Shown: positions 38,721 to 50,129 of the stretch, one piece after another
Numbering within the stretch: the first letter of the stretch is position 1
Layout: every line of letters starts with the position of its first letter
Source: Roseateles depolymerans
Lineage (GTDB): Bacteria; Pseudomonadota; Gammaproteobacteria; Burkholderiales; Burkholderiaceae_C
Direction of reading: 5' to 3'
DNA: 64,000 nt
NCBI RefSeq assembly: GCF_003387155.1
Contig: NZ_QUMT01000003.1
Coordinates: 644,134 to 708,133 of the forward strand
The notes under the pieces: model-generated
Seen by the model: the letters and a program-made list of their open reading frames with translations, nothing else
Databases searched by the model: none
What the model was told of the DNA's origin: nothing
Program-made: the position numbers and the translations under genes

Positions 38721-38812
38721 TCTTCATGTCATCGGAGCCGCACAGTCACGCCCCGAGGATTCACTGCCTTAAATCCCGAAAGAATCAGGCAGCGAAGTTC
38801 AGGCAGCGCAGA

Positions 38813-39082
38813 TCAGACCAGCTGAGCCTTCTCGACCAGGCGGGTCACCACCCAGCTCTTGGTCTTGGACAGCGGACGGCCTTCGGCGATCTCGACCACG
38901 TCACCCATCTTGTACTCGCCCTTTTCGTCATGGGCGTGGTACTTGCGGGAACGAGCGACGATCTTGCCATACAGCTCGTGCTTGGCACGGCGCTCCACCA
39001 GCACGGTCACGGTCTTGGCGCGCTTGTCGCTGACGACGCGACCGACCAGGGTGCGGGTGTTCTTTTCTTGAGCTTGCGTCAT
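38813..39082 (-). CDS. rpsQ: 30S ribosomal protein S17
   Basis: 89-aa OB-fold primary rRNA binder. [18 protein letters not shown] and [17 protein letters not shown] are diagnostic. Starts inside the rpmC stop (ATGA overlap). Last gene of the S10 operon here. Confidence 0.97.
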   Translation of the reverse strand: MTQAQEKNTRTLVGRVVSDKRAKTVTVLVERRAKHELYGKIVARSRKYHAHDEKGEYKMGDVVEIAEGRPLSKTKSWVVTRLVEKAQLV

Positions 39083-39276
39083 TTCGCGGCTCCCTTCTTC
39101 TCGGCCAGGATGGTCTTGGCGCGGGCGATGTCACGACGCGTCTTGCCCAGCACCGAGGTGTCGGACAGTTGTTGCGTCGCCTTTTGCATGCGCAGACCGA
39201 AGTGAGCCTTCAGCAGATCGGTGACTTCCTTTTCCAGGGCAGCCACGTCCTTGGCGCGCAGTTCAGATGCTTTCAT
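39079..39276 (-). CDS. rpmC: 50S ribosomal protein L29
   Basis: 65-aa helical protein at the tunnel exit. [17 protein letters not shown] and [14 protein letters not shown] are typical. Overlaps rpsQ by four bases (ATGA), 13 bp after rplP. Confidence 0.97.
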   Translation of the reverse strand: MKASELRAKDVAALEKEVTDLLKAHFGLRMQKATQQLSDTSVLGKTRRDIARAKTILAEKKGAAK

Positions 39277-39289
39277 GGGTTTTCTCCAA

Positions 39290-39706
39290 TCAGGCGCCGA
39301 GCTGGCGGGTCACGAAGGTGCAACGCAGCGGCAGCTTTGCAGAGGCCAGCGTGAATGCTTCGCGAGCCAGAGCTTCAGGCACGCCGTTGATCTCGTAGAG
39401 CACCTTGCCGGGCTGGATCTCAGCCACGTAGTACTCCGGGTTGCCCTTACCGTTACCCATACGGACTTCGGCAGGCTTCTGCGAGATCGGCTTGTCCGGG
39501 AAGATGCGGATGAAGATACGGCCACCGCGCTTGATATGGCGCGAGATGGCACGACGGGCCGCTTCGATCTGACGAGCCGTGATACGGCCGCGTTCGGTGG
39601 CCTTCAGGCCGAAGTCACCGAAAGCAACGGTAGCGCCGCGAGTCGCCACACCGGTGTTACGACCCTTTTGCTCCTTGCGGTATTTGCGACGAGCAGGTTG
39701 CAGCAT
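39290..39706 (-). CDS. rplP: 50S ribosomal protein L16
   Basis: 138-aa protein next to the A-site t[35 protein letters not shown] and [12 protein letters not shown] are conserved. Two bases after the rpsC stop. Confidence 0.98.
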   Translation of the reverse strand: MLQPARRKYRKEQKGRNTGVATRGATVAFGDFGLKATERGRITARQIEAARRAISRHIKRGGRIFIRIFPDKPISQKPAEVRMGNGKGNPEYYVAEIQPGKVLYEINGVPEALAREAFTLASAKLPLRCTFVTRQLGA

Positions 39707-39708
39707 GT

Positions 39709-40524
39709 TTATTCTCCTTTGGCGTCACCAGCGGCGGGCTTGCGCACCACACGCTTGGCTGCCGGCTTGGCATCGCCACCTTCGGCGGGCTTGTCGCCAC
39801 GGCCACGGCCACCCGGGGCACCCGGACGAGCGTTGCGACGCGGACGACGATCGTCTTCAGCACCAGCGGGGGTGTTGATCACGGGAGCCTCGCCATTGGC
39901 CAGGCGGTCACCGCGGTACACCCACACCTTCACGCCGATGACGCCGTAGGTGGTCTTGGCTTCGGAGAAGCCGTAGTCGATGTCAGCCTTCAGGGTGTGC
40001 AGGGGCACACGGCCTTCACGGTACCACTCGGTACGAGCGATTTCGATACCGTTCAGACGGCCGGCGGACATGATCTTGATGCCCTGGGCGCCCAGACGCA
40101 TCGCGTTCTGCATCGCGCGCTTCATGGCGCGGCGGAACATGATGCGCTTTTCGAGCTGCTGGGTGATCGAGTCGGCGATCAGCTGGGCATCGATTTCAGG
40201 CTTGCGCACTTCTTCGATGTTCACAGCGACGGGCACGCCCAGACGCTTGGCCAGCTCGGCCTTCAGGTTCTCGATGTCCTCGCCCTTCTTGCCGATCACC
40301 ACGCCCGGACGTGCCGAGTAAATGGTGATGCGAGCGTTCTTGGCCGGACGCTCGATCAGGATGCGCGACACGGCGGCGTTCTTCAGCTTGGCCTTCAGGA
40401 AGTCGCGCACTTGCAGATCTTCGGCCAGCATGCTGGCGAAGTTCTGGTTGTTCGCGTACCAGCGCGACGCCCAGTTACGGGTGACGGGCAGGCGGAAGCC
40501 AGTCGGATGAATTTTCTGTCCCAT
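39709..40524 (-). CDS. rpsC: 30S ribosomal protein S3
   Basis: 271-aa head protein, with KH domain around residues 40-110 ([17 protein letters not shown]) and a conserved C-terminal half. A Gly/Arg/Ala-rich tail of about 50 residues ([17 protein letters not shown]) makes it longer than E. coli S3 (233 aa), as in other Burkholderiales. 15 bp after rplV. Confidence 0.97.
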   Translation of the reverse strand: MGQKIHPTGFRLPVTRNWASRWYANNQNFASMLAEDLQVRDFLKAKLKNAAVSRILIERPAKNARITIYSARPGVVIGKKGEDIENLKAELAKRLGVPVAVNIEEVRKPEIDAQLIADSITQQLEKRIMFRRAMKRAMQNAMRLGAQGIKIMSAGRLNGIEIARTEWYREGRVPLHTLKADIDYGFSEAKTTYGVIGVKVWVYRGDRLANGEAPVINTPAGAEDDRRPRRNARPGAPGGRGRGDKPAEGGDAKPAAKRVVRKPAAGDAKGE

Positions 40525-40539
40525 AGTCTTCCTTCAGGC

Positions 40540-40869
40540 TCAGTTGCCGACGGTCACGTAGATGTGGCAGGTCGGCTTGCTGATGCGGTTGCCGCGGCCC
40601 TTGGCGCGAGCCGAGAAGCGCTTCAGCGTCGTGCCTTGCTCCACATAGATCGAAGTGACCTTCAGCTCGTCAATGTCGGCACCGTCGTTGTGCTCGGCAT
40701 TGGCGATGGCCGATTCCAGCGCCTTCTTGATGATCAGCGCGGCCTTCTTCTGGGTGAATTCCAGGATGTTCAGCGCTTGATCCACCTTCTTGCCGCGGAT
40801 CAGGTCCGCCACGAGGCGGCCCTTATCAAACGACAGGCGGACGCCACGAACGATTGCTTTGGTTTCCAT
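40540..40869 (-). CDS. rplV: 50S ribosomal protein L22
   Basis: 109-aa tunnel-wall protein. I start at [17 protein letters not shown] because AAGGA lies eight bases upstream and 109 aa is the usual length; an ATG three codons earlier abuts that same AAGG and is less likely. [17 protein letters not shown] and [15 protein letters not shown] are conserved. Confidence 0.96.
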   Translation of the reverse strand: METKAIVRGVRLSFDKGRLVADLIRGKKVDQALNILEFTQKKAALIIKKALESAIANAEHNDGADIDELKVTSIYVEQGTTLKRFSARAKGRGNRISKPTCHIYVTVGN

Positions 40870-40880
40870 CGTCGCCATCC

Positions 40881-41159
40881 TTACTTCTTCCCGGCCTTCT
40901 TGTCGGCCGGGTGGCCCTTGAAGGTGCGGGTCAGTGCGAATTCGCCCAGCTTGTGGCCGACCATCTGGTCAGACACATAGACCGGCACGTGCTGCTTGCC
41001 GTTGTGCACGGCGATCGTCAGACCGATGAACTCGGGCAGGATCGTCGAGCGACGCGACCAGGTCTTGATGGGCTTCTTGTCCTTGATGGCAACAGCCTTG
41101 TCGACCTTGGCCATCAGGTGATGGTCCACGAAGGGACCCTTCTTGAGGGAACGAGCCAT
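40881..41159 (-). CDS. rpsS: 30S ribosomal protein S19
   Basis: 92-aa head protein. [16 protein letters not shown] and [18 protein letters not shown] are diagnostic. 13 bp after rplB. Confidence 0.98.
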   Translation of the reverse strand: MARSLKKGPFVDHHLMAKVDKAVAIKDKKPIKTWSRRSTILPEFIGLTIAVHNGKQHVPVYVSDQMVGHKLGEFALTRTFKGHPADKKAGKK

Positions 41160-41172
41160 GGTGGTCTACCCC

Positions 41173-41997
41173 TTACTTCTTGCGACGCGAAACGATGAAC
41201 GTCTGCGTGCGCTTGTTGTTACGAGTGCGGTAGCCCTTCGTCAGGGTGTTCCACGGCGACACAGGCGCCTGGCCTTCACCCGTACGACCCTCACCACCAC
41301 CGTGCGGGTGGTCGACCGGGTTCATGGCGGTACCACGCACGGTCGGGCGGATACCCTTCCAGCGGATGGCGCCGGCCTTGCCGTACTGACGCAGGCTGTG
41401 CTCTTCGTTGCTCACTTCACCGATGGTGGCGCGGCAGTCGATATGGACACGGCGGACTTCACCCGAACGCAGGCGGATCTGGGCGTAAGCACCGTCACGC
41501 GCCATCAGCACCACGGAGGCACCGGCGGAGCGAGCGATCTGAGCACCCTTGCCCGGCAGCATTTCCACGCAGTGGATCGTCGAACCCACGGGGATGTTGC
41601 GGATGGGCAGCGTGTTGCCGACCTTGATCGGGGCTTCCGAGCCGCTCAGGATGGACGTGCCGACTTCCAGGTTGCGCGGGGCGATGATGTAGCGACGTTC
41701 GCCGTCGGCATAGCACACCAGAGCGATGTGGGCCGTACGGTTGGGGTCGTACTCGATACGCTCGACCTTGGCCGGGATGCCGTCCTTGTTGCGACGGAAG
41801 TCCACCACACGGTAGTGGTGCTTGTGACCACCGCCCTTGTGGCGCATCGTGATGTGACCGTTGTTGTTACGGCCAGAGTTCTGCTTTTGGGGCTCGAGCA
41901 GCGAAGCTTCGGGAGCGCCCTTGTGCAGGTGCTTGTGCACCACCTTCACCACGCCACGACGGCCAGGCGAAGTCGGCTTGACTTTAACGACGGCCAT
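41173..41997 (-). CDS. rplB: 50S ribosomal protein L2
   Basis: 274-aa protein close to the peptidyl-transferase centre. The essential C-terminal [18 protein letters not shown] loop is present, as are [18 protein letters not shown] and [13 protein letters not shown]. Its ATG overlaps the rplW stop by one base. Confidence 0.98.
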   Translation of the reverse strand: MAVVKVKPTSPGRRGVVKVVHKHLHKGAPEASLLEPQKQNSGRNNNGHITMRHKGGGHKHHYRVVDFRRNKDGIPAKVERIEYDPNRTAHIALVCYADGERRYIIAPRNLEVGTSILSGSEAPIKVGNTLPIRNIPVGSTIHCVEMLPGKGAQIARSAGASVVLMARDGAYAQIRLRSGEVRRVHIDCRATIGEVSNEEHSLRQYGKAGAIRWKGIRPTVRGTAMNPVDHPHGGGEGRTGEGQAPVSPWNTLTKGYRTRNNKRTQTFIVSRRKK

Positions 41998-42311
41998 TAC
42001 GCAGCCTCCCCGGAGAAGTTGAGCTCTTGGCCCGCCTTCAGCGACACATACGCCTTCTTGACGTGGTCGCGACGGCCCAGACGGCCACCAAAGCGCTTGG
42101 TCTTGCCCTTCTGGTTCACGACGTTCACTGCTTCGACTTCGACCTTGAACATCAGTTCAACGGCGGCCTTGATTTCAGGCTTGGTCGCGTCGCGCAGGAC
42201 CTTGAACAGGACTTGGTTGTGCTTTTCGCCGGCAGCCGTGGCCTTTTCGGACACGATCGGGGCGAGCAGCACCTTGGCCAGACGGCCTTCAGCAAACTTG
42301 GGCGCGCTCAT
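41997..42311 (-). CDS. rplW: 50S ribosomal protein L23
   Basis: 104-aa tunnel-exit protein, docking site for trigger factor and [19 protein letters not shown] and [18 protein letters not shown] are typical. Overlaps rplD by four bases (ATGA) and rplB by one. Confidence 0.97.
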   Translation of the reverse strand: MSAPKFAEGRLAKVLLAPIVSEKATAAGEKHNQVLFKVLRDATKPEIKAAVELMFKVEVEAVNVVNQKGKTKRFGGRLGRRDHVKKAYVSLKAGQELNFSGEAA

Positions 42312-42928
42312 GCCAGCATCTCCTTCAGTTGCTCGATCGCAGCCTTGGTCACCAGCACCTTCTTGTAGAAGACCAGCGACAGCGGATCGACATAGCGCGG
42401 CTCGACCACCAGCACGTTGGCCAGGTTGCGCGAGGCCAGCAGCAGGTTGTCGTCCACGGAGTCGGAGATCACCATGACGTGATCCAGACCCATGCCCTTG
42501 AGCTTGGCAGCCAGCAGCTTGGTCTTGGGGGCGTCGATCGAGATCGAGTCCACCACGGCCAGGCGGCCTTCGCGGGCCAGCTGCGACAAGATGGCAGCCA
42601 TACCAGCGCGGTACATCTTCTTGTTCAGCTTGTGCGAGAAGTTCTCGTCAGGCTTGTTCGGGAAGATGCGACCGCCCCCACGCCACAGCGGGGAGGAGGT
42701 CATACCGGCACGGGCGTTACCAGTGCCCTTCTGACGGAACGGCTTCTTCGTCGAGTGACGAACTTCAGCACGGGTCAGCTGGGCGCGGGTGCCTTGACGG
42801 GCGTTGGCTTGATAAGCGACGACGACCTGGTGCACCAGGGCTTCGTTGTAATCACGTGCGAACAGGGTGTCCGGAGCGTCCACTTTGGAAGTGGCCTGGC
42901 CCTGCTCATTCAGGAGCTCGAGCTGCAT
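42308..42928 (-). CDS. rplD: 50S ribosomal protein L4
   Basis: 206-aa protein with an extended tunnel loop ([40 protein letters not shown]). In E. coli L4 represses the S10 operon by binding its leader. Overlaps rplC by one base (TGATG). Confidence 0.98.
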   Translation of the reverse strand: MQLELLNEQGQATSKVDAPDTLFARDYNEALVHQVVVAYQANARQGTRAQLTRAEVRHSTKKPFRQKGTGNARAGMTSSPLWRGGGRIFPNKPDENFSHKLNKKMYRAGMAAILSQLAREGRLAVVDSISIDAPKTKLLAAKLKGMGLDHVMVISDSVDDNLLLASRNLANVLVVEPRYVDPLSLVFYKKVLVTKAAIEQLKEMLA

Positions 42929-43599
42929 CAGTTAGCTCCTTTCTTGACCTTGACCTTGACGGCGGGACGGATCACAACGAATCCTTCCTTCGCGCCAGGA
43001 ACGGCACCGCGCACGAACACCAGTTGGCGCGCTTCGTCGATACGGACCACGTCCAGGTTCTGGACGGTCACGGTGACGTCGCCGAGGTGGCCGGACATCT
43101 TCTTGCCGGGGAACACACGGCCCGGATCCTGGGCCATCGAGATCGAGCCGGGCACATTGTGCGAGCGGCTGTTACCGTGCGAGGCACGTTGCGATCCGAA
43201 GTTGTGACGCTTGATGGTGCCGGTGAAGCCCTTACCGATCGACGTGCCTTGCACGTCCACCTTCTGGCCTTCAGCGAACAGGGTCACCGGAACGGTACCG
43301 CCAGCCTTGTATTCGGCGGCGATGTCCGCGGCGACGCGGAATTCCTTCAGGATTTCGCCAGCTTCGACGCCAGCCTTGGCGAGGTGACCCGCTTCAGGCT
43401 TCGTGACGCGGGACGCCTTGCGGGCGCCGTAGGTCACCTGGATGGCGCTGTAGCCGTCGGTTTCTTCGGTCTTGACCTGGGTCACACGGTTGTTGGACAC
43501 ATCCAGCACGGTCACGGGGACGGTATCACCGTCGACCGTGTACACACGCATCATGCCCACCTTGCGGCCCAGCAATCCGAGACGATTGCTAAGACTCAT
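42928..43599 (-). CDS. rplC: 50S ribosomal protein L3
   Basis: 223-aa early-assembly protein. [39 protein letters not shown] and [20 protein letters not shown] are conserved. Here it is the first gene of a transcript: rpsJ upstream ends in a terminator and a promoter precedes a ~190-nt leader. AGGAGA lies just before the ATG. Confidence 0.98.
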   Translation of the reverse strand: MSLSNRLGLLGRKVGMMRVYTVDGDTVPVTVLDVSNNRVTQVKTEETDGYSAIQVTYGARKASRVTKPEAGHLAKAGVEAGEILKEFRVAADIAAEYKAGGTVPVTLFAEGQKVDVQGTSIGKGFTGTIKRHNFGSQRASHGNSRSHNVPGSISMAQDPGRVFPGKKMSGHLGDVTVTVQNLDVVRIDEARQLVFVRGAVPGAKEGFVVIRPAVKVKVKKGAN

Positions 43600-43797
43600 G
43601 GTTTTCTCCTGACCTCAAGCGCTTCCTGCGGAGACACCGCCGTTTGCGCCAGAAATCATTTCACGCACCCCGACATCGGTTGGCCGGGGCTGACAAGCAT
43701 CGCTCTCAAGCGGTGACCTGGGTAAAGGCCATGGACGCTGCTTTTGAATCGATGCGACGACACCGCACAGGCAAATGCCTATGCGGAAAAGCTGGCG
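43600..43797 (-). promoter_or_regulatory. 5' leader of the rplC operon with a strong hairpin
   Basis: Leader of about 190 nt. The hairpin at 43763-43786 (CCGCATAGGCA / TGCCTGTGCGG, one G-T) begins only a few bases after the predicted start site. A candidate for L4-type autoregulation or RNA protection, inferred from position only. No protein-like frame. Confidence 0.55.
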
Positions 43798-43827
43798 AGT
43801 ATAGCGCCCGTTGCCCCGTTGCCGCAA
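43798..43827 (-). promoter_or_regulatory. Promoter of the rplC-rpsQ operon
   Basis: Minus strand: -10 TATACT (43798-43803), 18-bp spacer, -35 TTGCGG (43822-43827). Directly downstream of the rpsJ terminator. Confidence 0.7.
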
Positions 43828-43861
43828 GTTGCGGCAGTGGGCTTATGACGCATCGGGCCAA

Positions 43862-43888
43862 TAAAAAAGGCGACCCGAAGGTCGCCTT
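43862..43888 (-). terminator. Terminator after rpsJ
   Basis: Minus strand: AAGGCGACC-TTCG-GGTCGCCTTTTTTATT, nine perfect pairs with a TTCG loop and T-tract, 47 bp past the rpsJ stop. Separates rpsJ from the rest of the S10 genes. Confidence 0.95.
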
Positions 43889-43935
43889 GAGTGCAGGAGC
43901 CTGGGGGCCAGAGGCCACCCTGCCCTGCATCCGCA

Positions 43936-44250
43936 TCACTGCAGCTTGATTTCAACGTCCACGCCGGCCGGCAGGTCCAGCTTCATCAGCGCGTCAACCG
44001 TCTTGTCGGTCGGGTCGATGATGTCCATCAGACGCTGGTGGGTACGGATCTCAAACTGGTCGCGCGAGGTCTTGTTGACGTGCGGCGAACGCAGGATGTC
44101 GAAACGTTCCTTGCGGGTGGGCAGCGGCACGGGGCCGCGCACGATGGCGCCGGTACGCTTGGCGGTATCCACGATTTCCAGAGCCGACTGGTCGATCAGC
44201 TTGTAGTCGAAGGCCTTGAGGCGGATACGGATCTTTTGCTTGGTAGACAT
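43936..44250 (-). CDS. rpsJ: 30S ribosomal protein S10 (NusE)
   Basis: 104-aa ribosomal protein and transcription antitermination factor Nus[20 protein letters not shown] and [19 protein letters not shown] are diagnostic. It follows tuf by 107 bp and ends at a strong terminator, so it belongs to the str transcript rather than to the S10 operon. Confidence 0.98.
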   Translation of the reverse strand: MSTKQKIRIRLKAFDYKLIDQSALEIVDTAKRTGAIVRGPVPLPTRKERFDILRSPHVNKTSRDQFEIRTHQRLMDIIDPTDKTVDALMKLDLPAGVDVEIKLQ

Positions 44251-44357
44251 GTCTATTCCTTCAAAGAGCGACGCAAGGCCTAAAGAGGCATTGCGGAAGA
44301 GCTGGTGTCAACATCGGCCAGCCGGGATGCGGCCGACCGATGCCGTCAGCAAAAGAT

Positions 44358-45548
<1,191 letters not shown>

Positions 45549-45716
45549 TTCAATTCTCCAAAAAGAGCATCTATCCAGTCTATTGGTTTAGCGTTTCCGT
45601 TGCGGTCAAAACCCCTGGCGGCTGGCAACCAGGCAACCCCAACGAAGACGATTCTGAAAAACGAAGTCCCCCGCAAGCGGCCGGCCCCTAGGGCCCGGCC
45701 TCCTCCAGCAGAGCCG

Positions 45717-45787
45717 GTGGACTGGCTCTGCCAGTCCACTCGGCTCGCCCCCTTGAGGGGGCCGCCGAAGGCGGTAGGGGGTGGGCC
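45717..45787. repeat. Palindromic intergenic element between fusA and tuf
   Basis: Two adjacent structures: GTGGACTGGC-TCT-GCCAGTCCAC (45717-45739, ten perfect pairs) and a CCCCCTTGAGGGGG / GCCGCCGAAGGCGG block ending AGGGGGTGGG (about 45741-45787). The second resembles repetitive CCCCCTTGAGGGGG elements I associate with Burkholderiales genomes. A further GGCCGG...CCGGCC palindrome lies at ~45680-45700. Confidence 0.65.
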
Positions 45788-47890
45788 TTACTTGGCTCGT
45801 GCGGTGACGATGGCGTCTGCAACGTTCTTCGGAGCTTCAGCGTAGTGCTTGAACTCCATCGTGTACGTTGCACGGCCTTGCGTGGCGGAACGCAGCGAGG
45901 TCGAGTAGCCGAACATTTCCGACAGCGGCACTTCGGCCTTGATGACCTTGCCACCGCCGACCATGTCATCCATGCCTTGCACCATGCCGCGACGCGAAGA
46001 CAGATCGCCCATCACGGTACCAGCATAGTCTTCCGGCGTTTCGACTTCCACGGCCATCATCGGCTCGAGGATGACCGGGCTGGCGCGACGGCAGGCTTCC
46101 TTGAAGCCCATCGAAGCGGCCATCTTGAACGCGTTTTCGTTCGAGTCCACATCGTGGTACGAACCGAAGGTCAGCGTGACCTTCACGTCCACGACCGGGT
46201 AGCCCGCCAGCACGCCGTTCGGCAGGGTGTCGATGACGCCCTTTTCCACCGCCGGGATGTACTCGCGAGGCACCACACCGCCCTTGATGGCGTCCACGAA
46301 CTCGAAGCCCTTGCCGGGTTCCTGGGGTTCGACGGTCAGCACCACGTGGCCGTACTGGCCCTTACCACCGGACTGACGCACGAACTTGCCTTCGACGTCG
46401 GTGGCGGTCTTGCGGATGGTTTCGCGGTAGGCCACTTGCGGCTTGCCGACGTTGGCTTCAACGCTGAACTCGCGCTTCATGCGGTCCACGATGATTTCCA
46501 GGTGCAGCTCGCCCATGCCGGAGATGATGGTCTGGCCGGATTCTTCGTCGGTACGCACGCGGAACGACGGATCTTCTGCAGCCAGACGACCCAGGGCCAG
46601 GCCCATCTTTTCCTGGTCGGCCTTGGTCTTGGGTTCCACGGCCTGCGAGATCACGGGCTCGGGGAAGACCATCTTTTCCAGGGTGATGACGGCTTCCGGA
46701 TCGCACAGCGTCTCACCGGTGGTCACTTCCTTCAGGCCCACGCAAGCGGCGATGTCGCCGGCCAGAATTTCCTTGATTTCTTCACGCTGGTTGGCGTGCA
46801 TCTGCAGGATCCGGCCGATACGTTCCTTCTTGCCCTTGATCGGGTTGTAGACGGTCGAGCCGGATTGCAGCACGCCCGAGTACACGCGAACGAAGGTCAG
46901 CTGGCCGACGAACGGGTCGGTCATCAGCTTGAAGGCCAGAGCGGCGAACTTTTCGCTGTCGTCAGCCTTGCGGGTGACTTCCTTGTCGTCTTCGTCCGTG
47001 CCGGAGACCGGGGGGATGTCCACCGGGGAGGGCAGGAAGTCGATGACGGCGTCCAGCATGCGCTGCACGCCCTTGTTCTTGAAGGCGGTGCCGCACAGCA
47101 TCGGCTGGATCTCGGTGGCGATCGTGCGGGTGCGCAGGGCCAGCTTGATTTCAGCTTCGGTCAGTTCGCCGGACTCGAGGTACTTGTTCATCAGATCTTC
47201 GCTGGCTTCGGCAGCCGCTTCGATCATCTTCTCGCGCCATTCGTTCGCGGTCGCCACGAGGTCGGCCGGGATGTCCTGGTACTCGAACTTCATGCCTTGC
47301 GAGGCCTCGTCCCAGATGATGGCCTTCATCTTGAGCAGGTCCACCACGCCCTTGAAGTTTTCTTCGGCGCCGATGGGGATCACGATGGGCACCGGGTTGG
47401 CCTTCAGGCGGGTCTTCATCTGGTCAACGACCTTGAAGAAGTTTGCGCCGGTACGGTCCATCTTGTTGACGAACGCGAGGCGGGGCACCTTGTACTTGTT
47501 GGCCTGGCGCCAGACGGTTTCCGACTGGGGCTGCACGCCACCCACGGCGCAGTACACCATGCAGGCGCCGTCCAGGACGCGCATGGAACGCTCCACCTCG
47601 ATGGTGAAGTCCACGTGCCCGGGGGTGTCGATGATGTTGAAACGATGCTCGGGGTAGGACATGTCCATGCCCTTCCAGAAGCAGGTCGTCGCGGCCGACG
47701 TGATGGTGATGCCGCGCTCTTGCTCCTGTTCCATCCAGTCCATCGTGGCGGCGCCGTCGTGCACCTCACCGATCTTGTGGTTCACACCGGTGTAGAACAG
47801 GATACGTTCGGTCGTCGTGGTCTTGCCGGCATCGATGTGCGCGGAGATACCGATGTTGCGGTAGCGCTCGATGGGGGTCTTGCGGGACAT
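45788..47890 (-). CDS. fusA: Elongation factor G
   Basis: 700-aa translocase GTPase. [17 protein letters not shown] (G1), [17 protein letters not shown] (G3) and [12 protein letters not shown] (G4) are present, with domains II-V following. Between rpsG and tuf in the str operon. Confidence 0.98.
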   Translation of the reverse strand: MSRKTPIERYRNIGISAHIDAGKTTTTERILFYTGVNHKIGEVHDGAATMDWMEQEQERGITITSAATTCFWKGMDMSYPEHRFNIIDTPGHVDFTIEVERSMRVLDGACMVYCAVGGVQPQSETVWRQANKYKVPRLAFVNKMDRTGANFFKVVDQMKTRLKANPVPIVIPIGAEENFKGVVDLLKMKAIIWDEASQGMKFEYQDIPADLVATANEWREKMIEAAAEASEDLMNKYLESGELTEAEIKLALRTRTIATEIQPMLCGTAFKNKGVQRMLDAVIDFLPSPVDIPPVSGTDEDDKEVTRKADDSEKFAALAFKLMTDPFVGQLTFVRVYSGVLQSGSTVYNPIKGKKERIGRILQMHANQREEIKEILAGDIAACVGLKEVTTGETLCDPEAVITLEKMVFPEPVISQAVEPKTKADQEKMGLALGRLAAEDPSFRVRTDEESGQTIISGMGELHLEIIVDRMKREFSVEANVGKPQVAYRETIRKTATDVEGKFVRQSGGKGQYGHVVLTVEPQEPGKGFEFVDAIKGGVVPREYIPAVEKGVIDTLPNGVLAGYPVVDVKVTLTFGSYHDVDSNENAFKMAASMGFKEACRRASPVILEPMMAVEVETPEDYAGTVMGDLSSRRGMVQGMDDMVGGGKVIKAEVPLSEMFGYSTSLRSATQGRATYTMEFKHYAEAPKNVADAIVTARAK

Positions 47891-47959
47891 GGTGTCACTC
47901 CAAATGCATGGAGCCGCCAGCGGGTTGGTAAAAACCCGAGGCGGCCAGGAAGGTCTTGT

Positions 47960-48430
47960 TTAGAAACGGAAGTGCGAGAACGCCTTGTTGGCGTCGGCCA
48001 TGCGGTGCACTTCGTCGCGCTTCTTCATCGCGCCACCGCGGCCTTCAGCGGCTTCCAGCAGTTCGTTGGCCAGACGTTGGGCCATCGACTTTTCGCCGCG
48101 CTTGCGTGCCGATTCCTTGAGCCAGCGCATAGCCAGAGCCATACGGCGGACGGGGCGAACTTCCACGGGAACTTGGTAGTTCGCACCGCCGACACGACGG
48201 GACTTCACTTCGACCATGGGCTTCACGTTGTTCAGCGCGATCATGAACACTTCCAGCGGATCTTTGCCGGACTTGTTCTCGACCTGTTCCAGGGCGCCAT
48301 AGATGATGCGCTCTGCGACGGCCTTCTTGCCCGATTCCATGATGACGTTCATGAACTTGGACAGATCAACGCTGCCGAACTTGGGATCGGGCAGGATTTC
48401 GCGCTTGGGTACTTCGCGACGACGTGGCAT
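47960..48430 (-). CDS. rpsG: 30S ribosomal protein S7
   Basis: 156-aa head-organising protein; in E. coli it represses the str operon. [19 protein letters not shown] and ALRWLKESA-like stretch [19 protein letters not shown] are typical. 69 bp upstream of fusA. Confidence 0.98.
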   Translation of the reverse strand: MPRRREVPKREILPDPKFGSVDLSKFMNVIMESGKKAVAERIIYGALEQVENKSGKDPLEVFMIALNNVKPMVEVKSRRVGGANYQVPVEVRPVRRMALAMRWLKESARKRGEKSMAQRLANELLEAAEGRGGAMKKRDEVHRMADANKAFSHFRF

Positions 48431-48590
48431 GGGAGTCTTCCTTCAATGCTTCAGTTGGCGGGCTTTCGCCTGCCGCGGATCGCCACCACCAGTTGGGGGG
48501 ATCCACTTACTCGGTCGGTGCACATGCACCTGAACCGCAACAATTTGGTGACCGGAGTCCTGGGACCTCGGCAGCCAAAACCTGGGCTGA

Positions 48591-48968
48591 TTAGGCCTTC
48601 TTCGGACGCTTCGCGCCGTACTTGGAACGCGATTGCTTGCGGTCCTTCACGCCCTGCAGGTCCAGAGAACCGCGGACGATGTGGTAGCGCACACCGGGCA
48701 AGTCCTTGACACGGCCGCCGCGCACGAGCACGACGCTGTGTTCTTGCAGGTTGTGGCCTTCACCGCCGATGTACGAGATGACCTCGAAACCGTTGGTCAG
48801 GCGCACCTTGGCCACCTTACGAAGTGCCGAGTTCGGCTTCTTCGGGGTGGTGGTGTACACGCGGGTGCAGACGCCACGGCGCTGCGGGCACGACTGCATA
48901 GCCGGCGACTTGGATTTCGTCACCTCGGTCTCACGACCGTGGCGAACGAGCTGATTGATGGTTGGCAT
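48591..48968 (-). CDS. rpsL: 30S ribosomal protein S12
   Basis: 125-aa decoding-centre protein. Start at [15 protein letters not shown]; the longer frame runs into the leader. The streptomycin-relevant positions look wild type ([11 protein letters not shown] with Lys43/Lys44, and [13 protein letters not shown]). First gene of the str operon. Confidence 0.98.
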   Translation of the reverse strand: MPTINQLVRHGRETEVTKSKSPAMQSCPQRRGVCTRVYTTTPKKPNSALRKVAKVRLTNGFEVISYIGGEGHNLQEHSVVLVRGGRVKDLPGVRYHIVRGSLDLQGVKDRKQSRSKYGAKRPKKA

Positions 48969-49184
48969 AAGTAACTTGTTCCCGTTTGAAGTCACATCTC
49001 CAGCGCGACCGAGATACACGTCCAGCACACGCCAAGCGCATGCAAAACGTCTATCGAACGCGGGTAAAAACACAAGCGACAAAAGCGCAGCGCCGACAAC
49101 TATCCGGCACCACGCTCCAATCGTTCCCTGGGCAGCCCCTCAAGGGACCCGCCAGGCGCATCTATACACGCTGAAGAGCCCGCG

Positions 49185-49214
49185 ATTGTAGGCCAGTTCG
49201 CCGAAATCACACAA
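49185..49214 (-). promoter_or_regulatory. Candidate promoter of the str operon
   Basis: Minus strand: TTGTGT (49209-49214), 18-bp spacer, TACAAT (49185-49190). It predicts a ~210-nt leader before rpsL. It lies just ahead of the divergent PIN gene. Confidence 0.55.
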
Positions 49215-49220
49215 GGCGCT

Positions 49221-49823
49221 ATGCTGGCAGGCCCCATGAACCATGCAGTTTCTCCCCCTTCCCTGCCGGACGGCAGCCCTGAAGCCGCCTCAGCATCTGC
49301 CGCGCACGACCCACGTAGCGTGGCCGCCACGACCGTCACTGAGCCGCGCCCGACGCTGGTACCGGCACTGCCGCACCGAGTCATTCTGGACACTCAGATC
49401 GTCATGGACTGGCTGGTCTTTGATGAGCCGCGCGTCATGCCCATCATTGCACTGGTAGAGAGCCGGCACTTACTTTGGACGGCTACACCGGCCATGCAGG
49501 CGGAGATGCTGCACGTGCTGGGCCGCGGGGTGGCGGCCCGTTACGAGCCGGACTTGACCCGCATCCAAGCCGCCTTTGCGGGCCATTGCGAGTTGGTGGA
49601 GGAGCCGGTCTTGGGCATGGGGCGCCCTCGGTGCAGCGACGAGGACGATCAAAAGTTTATTGATCTTGGCCTGCATCTGGCGTCGCTGGCGCCCACCACG
49701 CTGATCTCCCGAGACCGTGCAGTCTTGAAGGTAGCCAAACGCGCTGCCCGGCTCGGTCTGGAGATTGTGTCGCCCGACATCTGGATCAAGCGGAACCCTA
49801 TCCCGACGCAGCCGCGCACCTGA
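49221..49823 (+). CDS. PIN-domain protein, possible RNase toxin
   Basis: 200 aa. After a ~50-residue Ala/Ser/Pro-rich start comes a PIN fold: VILDTQIVMDWLVF (first acidic residue), ALVESRHLLWTATPAMQAE, SDEDDQKFIDLGLHLA (acidic cluster) and TTLISRDRAVLKVAKRA (last Asp). The acidic set expected for Mg2+-dependent RNA cleavage is present. ATG at 49221 has AAGG upstream; ATG 49236 is an alternative. No antitoxin gene is adjacent, and the gene is divergent from the str operon, so a toxin-antitoxin role is unproven. Confidence 0.8.
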   Translation: MLAGPMNHAVSPPSLPDGSPEAASASAAHDPRSVAATTVTEPRPTLVPALPHRVILDTQIVMDWLVFDEPRVMPIIALVESRHLLWTATPAMQAEMLHVLGRGVAARYEPDLTRIQAAFAGHCELVEEPVLGMGRPRCSDEDDQKFIDLGLHLASLAPTTLISRDRAVLKVAKRAARLGLEIVSPDIWIKRNPIPTQPRT

Positions 49824-49977
49824 ATTCCCCAAATGTGGCGGGTGGGCCTCGACACAAACAAGGTCGAGCCCCTGCCAGCACGAGTGCCGATGCCGACCCC
49901 CGGCCCCAACCGCGCGGTAGGCCGGCATGCGCAGCACGCGCAGCCCCACGCACGCCGCCTGATGGCAGGCCTCGGTC

Positions 49978-50080
49978 CGCAGGAAGGAGGCAGGGGGAGG
50001 CTTCTGCGGAAGTAAAAGGGGGAGCCCGCGGAGCGGGCGGAGGACATGAAGCAGAAGCCTCCCCCTGCCTCCTTTCTGCG
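49978..50080. repeat. Long inverted repeat (30-bp arms)
   Basis: Arms 49978-50007 and 50051-50080 pair over 30 positions with one G-T; the inner 24 bp (core AGGAGGCAGGGGGAGGCTTC) are perfect. The 43-bp loop holds a second hairpin GCCCGC-GGA-GCGGGC and AAAAGGGGGAG. It looks like a mobile palindromic (REP/MITE-like) or strong bidirectional stop element. The rest of the 432-bp gap 49824-50255 has no gene. Confidence 0.85.
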
Positions 50081-50129
50081 CGCAGCCCCATGCCCCCACA
50101 CCTCCGAGTGGATCCTTGACCCAAATCCG

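Noticed and set aside
45845..48709. A 954-codon plus-strand frame antisense to fusA and rpsG
   Set aside because: Same codon-bias shadow; composition is His/Gln/Val-rich and it crosses two genes and a spacer.
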